Source: Acidobacteriota bacterium
Lineage (GTDB): Bacteria > Acidobacteriota > Terriglobia > UBA7540
Assembly (NCBI GenBank): GCA_003171295.1
Contig: PMYF01000901.1
Location: 1-12,293 of the forward strand
Length of the DNA: 12,293 nt
Reading direction: 5' to 3'
How positions within the stretch are numbered: the first letter of the stretch is position 1; every line of letters starts with the position of its first letter. Both the position numbers and the translations under genes were made by a program. The notes beneath the pieces were generated by a model. That model was given only the letters and a program-made list of their open reading frames with translations. It was not told the origin of the DNA and made no database searches. This document shows positions 7,303 to 12,293 of this stretch, in pieces.

Positions 7303-7938
7303 TCAGTGCGCGTAGCTAAGTTTGCGCTCCAGGAGCCCCAGAAGCAGGTCCATCAGCAGCGCCAGCAAGGCGGCGGGAATGGCGCCCGCGAGAATCACCC
7401 GGTTATCGACCATCGCCACACCGCGAAAGATGAATTCCCCCAGGCCCCCGGCGCCGATGGCGGCGGCGATGGTGGCCACCCCCACGGTGATGACGGTGGC
7501 CACGCGCACGCCCGCCAGGATAACACCCATGGCCAATGGCAATTCAACCTGGAGAAGGACTTGCCAGTCAGTCATGCCCATGCCGCGCGCGGCTTCCCGC
7601 ACGCCGGGGTCAACCCCGAGGATTCCCGTGTAGGTGTTGCGAATCACGGGCAACAGTGCATAGAGCGTCAGCGCCGTAATGGCCAGCCGGTCAGCGCGCT
7701 CCCCCAGCCAGGGAACCGGCAGCAGGAAGCCGAAGAGCGCCAGGCTGGGGATGGTCTGCACAATGTTCGCTCCACCGATCACCGCTTTGCTGAACGCTCG
7801 CCGGCGCGTCAGCAGAATCCCCAAGGGCAGGCCGATGGCCACCGCCAGCAGCATGGAAATTCCCACCAGCCACAAGTGCTCGAGCGTGAGCTGAAAGATT
7901 TGGCCCTGGTTTTTGATGAAGAAGTGAAGGGTATCCAT
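7303..7938 (-). CDS. Permease of the OpuB/OsmU-type ABC importer
   Basis: A 211-residue inner-membrane permease of the binding-protein-dependent transport family (OpuBB/OsmW/YehW type, about 210-220 residues). Five or so hydrophobic segments are visible, with the EAA loop that contacts the ATPase at 115-134 (EAARGMGMTDWQ...ELPLA). The ATG at 7936-7938 is chosen over an in-frame start at 8079. The longer form would overlap the ATPase gene and add an Arg/Trp-rich leader, while a GAGG lies just upstream of the chosen ATG. The substrate-binding domain is a separate gene here, unlike the fused permease/binding protein of the known ergothioneine importers EgtU. It starts 13 bases after the ATPase stop, which indicates one transcript. 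Confidence 0.9.
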   Translation of the reverse strand: MDTLHFFIKNQGQIFQLTLEHLWLVGISMLLAVAIGLPLGILLTRRRAFSKAVIGGANIVQTIPSLALFGFLLPVPWLGERADRLAITALTLYALLPVIRNTYTGILGVDPGVREAARGMGMTDWQVLLQVELPLAMGVILAGVRVATVITVGVATIAAAIGAGGLGEFIFRGVAMVDNRVILAGAIPAALLALLMDLLLGLLERKLSYAH

Positions 7939-7951
7939 TCGCGGCCTCAAT

Positions 7952-8719
7952 TCACAAGTTCGAGTTCCCATCGCCGGTACGGAATGCCGCAACGTAAGCG
8001 GCCACAATGGGGTCAGCAGCATGCACGAATTCGTCGGGCGTGAAGACGCCCACCAGCTTCCCCGCTTCCAGAAGAGCAATGCGTGTGCCCAACAGCAAGG
8101 CTTCGCGCATGTCGTGAGTCACAAAGACGATGGTCTTCTTGAGGCGCCCCTGGAGCGCCCGAAACTCGCGCTGGATTTCCACCCGGGTCAAAGGGTCGAG
8201 CGCCCCGAAGGGCTCGTCCATTAGCAGAAGCGGCGGGTCGCCCGCCAAGGCTCGCGCCACTCCCACGCGCTGCCGCTGGCCGCCGGAAAGTTCGCGCGGA
8301 TAACGCGAAAGAAACTGCTCGGGTGGCAAGCCAACCAGGTCAAGCATCTCCCGTACTCTCGCGTGGATTTTCTCGGGCGCCCAGCGTTCCAGTTGTGGCA
8401 CCAAGCCAACGTTGCGTTCCACCGTGAAGTGCGGGAAGAGTCCTGCCTCCTGGATGACATAGCCGATGCTGCGGCGCAGTCGAATGGGGTCCCAGTCGAG
8501 CGTCGAGCGCCCTTCCACCAGGACTTCGCCCACGCTCGGTTCCAGCATACGGTTAATGAGCTTGAGCGTGGTGGTCTTGCCGGATCCGCTACGGCCGAGG
8601 AGCACGAGGGTTTCGCCGCGGAGCACACTCAGGCTCAGGTCCGAAAGGAGCAGTTGCGCATTCGCCGCGCGGAAGGACACGCGGCGGAACTCAATGACGA
8701 TTTCGGGCGCTTCGCTCAT
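7952..8719 (-). CDS. ATPase of the OpuB/OsmU-type ABC importer
   Basis: A 255-residue ABC ATPase with Walker A GRSGSGKT (42-49), the Q-loop Gln90 in YVIQEAGLFPHFTV, signature LSGGQRQR (144-151), Walker B LLLMDEP ending at 170 followed by the D-loop FGALD, and switch His202 in FVTHDMREAL. The VIQEAGLFPHFTVERNV segment is typical of glycine betaine/proline-type ATPases. It has no C-terminal CBS pair, which longer OpuA/OpuC ATPases use to sense ionic strength, so direct osmotic gating is less likely. It is the first gene of the importer operon and follows egtD in the same direction across 145 bases that hold a triple-hairpin element. The ribosome binding site before the ATG is poor. Confidence 0.93.
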   Translation of the reverse strand: MSEAPEIVIEFRRVSFRAANAQLLLSDLSLSVLRGETLVLLGRSGSGKTTTLKLINRMLEPSVGEVLVEGRSTLDWDPIRLRRSIGYVIQEAGLFPHFTVERNVGLVPQLERWAPEKIHARVREMLDLVGLPPEQFLSRYPRELSGGQRQRVGVARALAGDPPLLLMDEPFGALDPLTRVEIQREFRALQGRLKKTIVFVTHDMREALLLGTRIALLEAGKLVGVFTPDEFVHAADPIVAAYVAAFRTGDGNSNL

Positions 8720-8754
8720 GGGGGTGCGGGGGCAGTGTTGATTTGAATTTACTA

Positions 8755-8809
8755 CCTCGCCCCCCTTGGGGGAGAGGGTGGCACGAAGCGCCGGGTGAGG
8801 GGGTCACCC
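8755..8809. repeat. Triple-hairpin intergenic element between egtD and the importer
   Basis: Three hairpins are packed into 55 bases. The first pairs CCTC (8755-8758) with GAGG (8774-8777) and a C-run with a G-run inside. The second pairs 8780-8784 with 8788-8792 around a GAA loop, with one A/C mismatch. The third pairs GGGTGA (8793-8798) with TCACCC (8804-8809) around five Gs. The form is that of REP/MITE-like intergenic palindromic units. In an egtD-to-importer transcript it could also stabilise or trim the mRNA. No other copy lies in this window. Confidence 0.6.
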
Positions 8810-8864
8810 ACCGAACCAATTGAGAAGTAGTTTCCTGAAACCCCTTAGGTTAACAGTATTGACG

Positions 8865-9827
8865 CTAGACCGCGACGAACAGGTTCTCGGCGAAAGCCCA
8901 TTCCTCGTCCACCAATTGCGCCACACACTCGAACCCCGTCCGTTTGGCCATCTCTGGGGCCTCGTACCGCCCGTACTTATGACAGCTCTCGGTCCAGATG
9001 GTTTCGTCGCACTGGAATGTGAACTTGGCCCCATCGATGGAGACCGTCTGGTTTTCCACAGAACGGAGATGCATCTCGATGCGCCGATCGCGGGCGTTAT
9101 AGTGCGCCATGTGTTCAAACCGGGACAGGTCGAAATCACCTCCCAGCTCCCGATTGATGCGGGCGAGCAGGTTGCGATTAAACACCGCGGTGACGCCGAG
9201 GGGGTCGTCGTAAGCGGACAGGAGTTGGGCCAGGGGTTTTTCCAGGTCGGTGCCGAGCAACAGCGCATCGCCGGGCAGGAGCGCCTGGCGAATCTTGCGC
9301 AGGAAGACCTCGCCGGGCTGGCGATCGAAGTTACCGATGGAGCTGCCCAAAAAAAGGACCACCACTCCCTCACCGGGCCGGCGACGCGCCACTGCCCTGC
9401 CCAGACCATCCAGGTACTCGGCCTCAAAACCGAGAATGCTGACGTGGGGCAAGTCATCGAGTTCGCGCTCACAGCTCTCCAGCGCCGCCGGAGAGATCTC
9501 AATGGGACAGTAGGTGGCCGCCTGATGGCAGGTGAGGGCCTCCAATATTTGTCGCGTCTTCCTGCCGCTGCCGCTGCCCAGATCTACGACCATCCCATGC
9601 GCCGCCAGGCGCTCGGCAATGGCCCCGGAGTGCCGCCGCAGAATTCTCTCCTCCGCTCGGGTCAGCCCGTACTCAGGAAGCTTGCTGATCACTTCAAACA
9701 GGGCCGAGCCCACCTCGTCGTAGAGATATTTCGAGGGCAACTCCTTCTGCCCGGCTCGCGTAAGCCCTTCCCGCACGTCCTCCGCGAAGGAGTTTACCGC
9801 CTGGGTGGCGCCATCACGAATCAGCAT
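8865..9827 (-). CDS. egtD: L-histidine N-alpha-methyltransferase EgtD (ergothioneine biosynthesis)
   Basis: A 320-residue SAM-dependent enzyme, matching the family's 321 or so. It trimethylates the alpha-amino group of histidine to give hercynine. Visible are the SAM-binding VVDLGSGSGRKT (80-91), YLYDEVGS (34-41), LPEY with Tyr53, GSSIGN with Asn166, SAYDD with Tyr206, FNRN, and RIEMHL with Met252. Several of these align at the same numbers as the mycobacterial enzyme. The substrate-imidazole block reads TESCHKY: Glu280 matches the key Glu282, but Cys282 stands where mycobacterial EgtD has Ser284. The start at 9825-9827 has GAAGGGAG upstream; the frame is open far beyond it, but only through the egtB gene. 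It begins 11 bases after the egtB stop, so the two are co-transcribed. Confidence 0.95.
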   Translation of the reverse strand: MLIRDGATQAVNSFAEDVREGLTRAGQKELPSKYLYDEVGSALFEVISKLPEYGLTRAEERILRRHSGAIAERLAAHGMVVDLGSGSGRKTRQILEALTCHQAATYCPIEISPAALESCERELDDLPHVSILGFEAEYLDGLGRAVARRRPGEGVVVLFLGSSIGNFDRQPGEVFLRKIRQALLPGDALLLGTDLEKPLAQLLSAYDDPLGVTAVFNRNLLARINRELGGDFDLSRFEHMAHYNARDRRIEMHLRSVENQTVSIDGAKFTFQCDETIWTESCHKYGRYEAPEMAKRTGFECVAQLVDEEWAFAENLFVAV

Positions 9828-9838
9828 ATCGGCTCCCT

Positions 9839-11179
9839 TCAGTTGCTCACACCGCGGAAGGATGCGTAGACGAATGGATAATGCGGCTGGAACCAGTTGC
9901 GGAAGGACCGCCGCAACATGCACGCCCCCGTGCGTGGAGAGGCGCCTTTCATCACATAATGTTTTCCATCGAAGAAGTCCGCCGAGTAGCCGGGGTAAAA
10001 GGGATAAGGCTCGAAGCCCGTGAAGGGCTGAAAGAGGGATGTGGTCCACTCCCACCCGTTTCCGAGAGTATCTTCCACTCCGAAAGCGCTGCGGCCGCAG
10101 GGATAGGACCCCACAGTGACCGGATCCCAATGCTGGAAATTGAAGTTACCGTGCCCAACCCCGGGGGAGGCGTCACCCCAGGGGTACTCGTGCTCCACGC
10201 CATGCGGCGACCCGTAAGCCGCACGATGGAATTGGGCCTCGGTGGGAAGGGGCTTTCCCACAAAACGCGAGTAAGCTGAGGCCTCCGCGTGGCTGACGTA
10301 CACCGGCCAGCCCAGCGGCAGGGGTACATCTTCAAACATGGCCCGATAGAACCACTGACCGTCGCGCTCGATCCAAAACCGGGGATGGGTGACGCCGTGT
10401 TCCTTGATCCAGGCCCAGTCAGCGTCGCTCCAAAAGCTTTGATCATCGTATCCGCCTTCGCGCACGAACTGGAGAAACTCGCCGTTCATGACGTTGCGGA
10501 CGTCGATGGCGAAGGCAGGAACATGAACCGAATGAACCACAAACTCGTTGTCCCATCCAAACCATTCGCGTCCGCGCGGTATCCCGAGCGTCACATCACC
10601 TGCCGGGATATCAATCATTCTCTCGGAGATGGGCAGGGCGGGCTCGGGAAACGCCAGGGGACTATAGCCCGGCGGCGCAATCTTCCGTTCCGTCGGCAAC
10701 TGGTGCAGCATGTACGCCAGGGTTTCCGCATGCATCAGCCGATGCTCGATGGCCACATTCAAGACGACCTCGTGCGGATACCGCCAGTGGCTCGTCGTGC
10801 CCTTCGAGCTTTCACTGAGAATTTTGTCAAGTTCCTGGCGGACGCCAAGGTTATAGGCATCGATTTCCGGGAGGCGAGGCCAGTGGGAGGGTTGGTCCGA
10901 CGGGAGGCCGTCGCCGACGGGATCGATCCCGAAGGCAAATAGGCGATCAAATTCCTTGTGAGCAGGTCCGAGGCCCAGCGCCTGGTCTGCGATCAGATTC
11001 CAGTCGAATGCCTCAAGGTGGCCGATGTAGAAGACAATGCGGTGCCTTTCAGGAATGGGCCGGTCATACAGTGCCTCCCTGCGCACCACTCGAAACAAGT
11101 CATCGGTCATCGACCGCGATTCCGCCAAGCGGACCAAAAGTTGCTCCCGTTTGTCCAGTTGGGTTGCCTTCGCTTTCAT
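9839..11179 (-). CDS. egtB: Iron-dependent sulfoxide synthase EgtB (ergothioneine biosynthesis)
   Basis: A 446-residue enzyme that joins the hercynine C2 carbon to a thiol (cysteine or gamma-glutamylcysteine, depending on subtype) with O2, giving a sulfoxide. The N-terminal DinB-like domain supplies the three-histidine iron site: His54 in YIGHLEAF, and His146 and His150 in the HRLMHAE motif. The C-terminal formylglycine-generating-enzyme-like domain runs from about MIDIPAGDVTLG (188) to SFRNWFQPHYPFVYASFRGV (425-444), with GNGWEWT at 373-379. The start at 11179 has GAAGGGAG upstream; an open extension to 11407 overlaps the zinc-finger gene and is unlike EgtB. OvoA and SenA share this fold, but the adjacent egtD favours ergothioneine. 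No egtA, egtC or egtE is in the window, so the sulfur donor and the final C-S lyase are unknown. Confidence 0.93.
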   Translation of the reverse strand: MKAKATQLDKREQLLVRLAESRSMTDDLFRVVRREALYDRPIPERHRIVFYIGHLEAFDWNLIADQALGLGPAHKEFDRLFAFGIDPVGDGLPSDQPSHWPRLPEIDAYNLGVRQELDKILSESSKGTTSHWRYPHEVVLNVAIEHRLMHAETLAYMLHQLPTERKIAPPGYSPLAFPEPALPISERMIDIPAGDVTLGIPRGREWFGWDNEFVVHSVHVPAFAIDVRNVMNGEFLQFVREGGYDDQSFWSDADWAWIKEHGVTHPRFWIERDGQWFYRAMFEDVPLPLGWPVYVSHAEASAYSRFVGKPLPTEAQFHRAAYGSPHGVEHEYPWGDASPGVGHGNFNFQHWDPVTVGSYPCGRSAFGVEDTLGNGWEWTTSLFQPFTGFEPYPFYPGYSADFFDGKHYVMKGASPRTGACMLRRSFRNWFQPHYPFVYASFRGVSN

Positions 11180-11344
11180 TTTGCGATTCTCCCTTCTCGA
11201 CTCCAAGGCTGGAATGACGTGTCTAAATAGCCTCGAAGCAGCTGATGAGCCCGGCTGAATCAAGGCACACGCGGGAACGGGTCTGTCCCCGAGTTGTACA
11301 GATCGCGGGCGTGGAGGAAAAGTGTTTAGCCGTGGCAACCGTGC

Positions 11345-11356
11345 GCCGGTACCGGC
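11345..11356. repeat. 12-base perfect palindrome just after the zinc-finger gene
   Basis: GCCGGTACCGGC is its own reverse complement and lies 9 bases past the stop of the zinc-finger gene, in the 185-base gap before egtB. With no loop it is a poor RNA hairpin, and no T-run follows on the minus strand. A protein site or chance in GC-rich DNA are both possible. Confidence 0.3.
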
Positions 11357-11364
11357 CTGCACAT

Positions 11365-11634
11365 TCAGGAGAAGGGCCCAATCATGACCTCGTCGATGTA
11401 ACACCATCCCCAGTCCTCGCCCGGCTCAATAGATCGAACCATCGGGTGCTTGGTCTTTCGGAAGTGCTTCGTAGCGTGTTTGTTCTGGGACGAGTCGCAA
11501 CAGCCAACGTGCCCGCACTCCACGCACAGGCGCAAATGGACCCAAGTGTCTCCCATTTTCACACAGTCTTCACACACGTGTTTATCTGTGCTGGTGACCT
11601 TGATCTGATCGACATGCGTACATTTAGCAGCCAT
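11365..11634 (-). CDS. Small UBP-type zinc-finger protein
   Basis: An 89-residue protein that is almost entirely one ZnF-UBP domain, the fold that in eukaryotic deubiquitinases and HDAC6 binds the free ubiquitin C-terminus. Metal-ligand candidates are Cys5, His7, Cys21, Cys24, Cys37, Cys40, Cys45, His53, His57 and His63, arranged as CTH, CEDC, CVECGHVGCC and H-x3-H...H. Bacterial members of this size exist, and they are known either alone or linked to thioredoxin-reductase-like flavoproteins. Their ligand is not established. GGAGGAG directly upstream fixes the ATG at 11632-11634. Upstream on the same strand, 77 bases away, are the last codons of such a flavoprotein, so this was probably the second gene of a two-gene unit. 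It precedes egtB by 185 bases in the same direction. Confidence 0.9.
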   Translation of the reverse strand: MAAKCTHVDQIKVTSTDKHVCEDCVKMGDTWVHLRLCVECGHVGCCDSSQNKHATKHFRKTKHPMVRSIEPGEDWGWCYIDEVMIGPFS

Positions 11635-11711
11635 GGTTTGCTCCTCCCAGACCATGCGATTCGTTCGCACGTCGCTTAACGCATCACGAAGTTCCGCCGG
11701 CGCTCAACCGT

Positions 11712-11825
11712 CTAAGGCTCTGCTAAGGCGCGGTGAACAAGATGGACGACGATTGCCCCTTCGCCCACTGCGGAGGCCACTCGTTTCACGCTGCCCGAGC
11801 GCACGTCGCCAACCGCGTATACCAT
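11712..11825 (-). pseudogene. C-terminal remnant of a thioredoxin-reductase-like FAD oxidoreductase
   Basis: Reading the minus strand from 11825 gives 37 codons and a TAG. They include VYAVGDVRSGSVKRVASAVG, followed by EGAIVVHLVHRALAEP. This is the FAD-binding tail of thioredoxin-reductase-like enzymes (A-x-GD-x-R then the helix that ends the protein), where the Asp of GDVR contacts FAD. The complete enzyme would be at least 300 residues. Immediately upstream the frame reads RFKW and then a stop, with no flavoprotein sequence, so about nine tenths of the gene is gone. The break is near 11826-11835, facing the transposase fragment at the window edge. The intact UBP zinc-finger gene downstream fits its usual partner. 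Confidence 0.8.
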
Positions 11826-11965
11826 CCGGAATTTCCATTATGAACTTTCCGCCCGACCGGTAACATATACGTGATCGTGTCAGAATGCAATCGCCCGTCG
11901 GATTTGGGTGCTGAGCCTCTCAGCGATCGCGGGAGGCACCCGTTATCCCTGTGGTTGGGGCCTCA

Positions 11966-11983
11966 ACAGCCCGAAAGGGCTGT
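11966..11983. terminator. GAAA-loop hairpin downstream of the transposase gene
   Basis: ACAGCCC and GGGCTGT form a perfect 7-base stem around GAAA, a stable tetraloop. It lies 78 bases past the transposase stop. On the plus strand it is followed by CTTT; on the minus strand no T-run follows. It may be a transcription stop protecting or ending the insertion sequence, or part of its end structure. Confidence 0.45.
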
Positions 11984-12060
11984 CTTTCCGACCGATGATT
12001 CCGACACCTTTCCGTCCACGCCTTCCTCGCCGCCGAAATCCGCTCCGGCCAGAAACTCAC

Positions 12061-12293
12061 CTACCCGGCTGGCGAGGGTAGCGCCGCGATCCTGCCCAGC
12101 ATGGCTCCAAACAGCCGTCGCGTCAGATGGCTCTCCGCCAGGAGCAGCCAATAATAGCGGGCATGTTTCACCAGCCGACCGCCCGTCTTTACCAGCCTCT
12201 GCTGCAAGCTGGTCAAGGACCAACTGCCGATCCTCTTGGGCAGCACGAGCCGCCGCCACAGGTTCCCCAGGTTGTAGGCGATCAGGCTCAGCC
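12061..12293 (-). CDS. IS1380-family transposase, C-terminal 76 residues, cut by the window edge
   Basis: Starting two bases in from the right edge, the minus strand encodes LSLIAYNLGNLWRRLVLPKR, then a WSLTSLQQRLVKTGGRLVKH block, ARYYWLLLAES, and ends RRLFGAMLGRIAALPSPAG with TAG at 12061-12063. The AYNLxN...RRL...P, WSLT-LxxxLVKxG, VKHARY and RRLFxxxLxRI blocks match the end of IS1380-family DDE transposases, which catalyse cut-and-paste movement. The catalytic residues lie outside the window, so activity cannot be judged. An overlapping longer frame at 11963-12259 is a shadow with no protein-like features. Confidence 0.85.
   Translation of the reverse strand, partial: LSLIAYNLGNLWRRLVLPKRIGSWSLTSLQQRLVKTGGRLVKHARYYWLLLAESHLTRRLFGAMLGRIAALPSPAG

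Larger units (their letters stand above)
11826..12293 (-). mobile_element. Probable end of an IS1380-family insertion sequence (partial)
   Basis: The region beyond the flavoprotein break holds the C-terminus of an IS1380-like transposase from 12061 to the window edge. The element's terminal inverted repeat should lie between the transposase stop and the flavoprotein remnant (11826-12060), but only one end is present, so it cannot be identified by self-complementarity. Hence the outer boundary at 11826 is an upper limit set by the end of recognisable flavoprotein sequence, not a seen repeat. Confidence 0.5.

Noticed and set aside
7150..8043. 297-codon plus-strand open frame across the importer genes
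   Set aside because: Gln/His/Arg-rich shadow of the permease and binding-protein genes, with no motif of its own.
8820..9869. 349-codon plus-strand open frame opposite egtD
   Set aside because: egtD on the other strand carries all family residues; this frame is its shadow.
11963..12259. 98-codon minus-strand frame at the right edge as a separate gene
   Set aside because: It overlaps the frame that carries the recognisable transposase C-terminus and has no protein-like features.
1..12293. CRISPR array, tRNA or rRNA genes
   Set aside because: No regularly spaced repeats, cloverleaf with a CCA-type end or rRNA-like blocks were seen on either strand by eye.

Overview
The base composition (GC-rich, roughly 55-60% by eye), long unknown spacers, decayed gene ends and the particular mix of genes (quinol NO reductase, ergothioneine genes, a bacterial UBP-type zinc finger, an IS1380-like transposase) suggest a soil-type Gram-negative bacterium. 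Acidobacteriota is the best guess and Verrucomicrobiota the alternative. There is no rRNA or other phylogenetic marker, so this placement is an inference.

Layout. Positions 1-801 hold no gene I can support. Two plus-strand enzyme genes follow: a succinate-semialdehyde-type aldehyde dehydrogenase (802-2244) and a TPP-dependent enzyme of the acetolactate synthase superfamily (2353-4005). They are separated by a nested inverted repeat with a terminator-like T-run (2241-2320). This pairing resembles the cyanobacterial 2-oxoglutarate decarboxylase / succinate-semialdehyde dehydrogenase pair that closes the TCA cycle, so the second gene may be mis-named by homology as acetolactate synthase.

Everything from 4182 to the right edge is on the minus strand. 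Reading right to left along the coordinates, there is a cupin protein (4182-4607), a three-helix membrane protein with a transposase-like four-cysteine motif (4815-5399), and the C-terminal third of a quinol-dependent nitric oxide reductase whose first two thirds are missing (5396-6223). Next comes a complete three-gene OpuB/OsmU-type ABC importer: binding protein 6360-7271, permease 7303-7938, ATPase 7952-8719. A compact triple-hairpin element (8755-8809) separates it from an egtB-egtD pair for ergothioneine synthesis (8865-11179). In transcription order this is egtB, egtD, ATPase, permease, binding protein. That order makes ergothioneine, hercynine or a related betaine a good candidate substrate for the importer.

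The right end is a damaged zone. It contains an intact small UBP-type zinc-finger gene (11365-11634), and upstream of it only the last 37 codons of a thioredoxin-reductase-like flavoprotein (11712-11825). Beyond that is the C-terminus of an IS1380-type transposase running off the window (12061-12293). The flavoprotein fragment and the truncated norB both point to rearrangement in this region.
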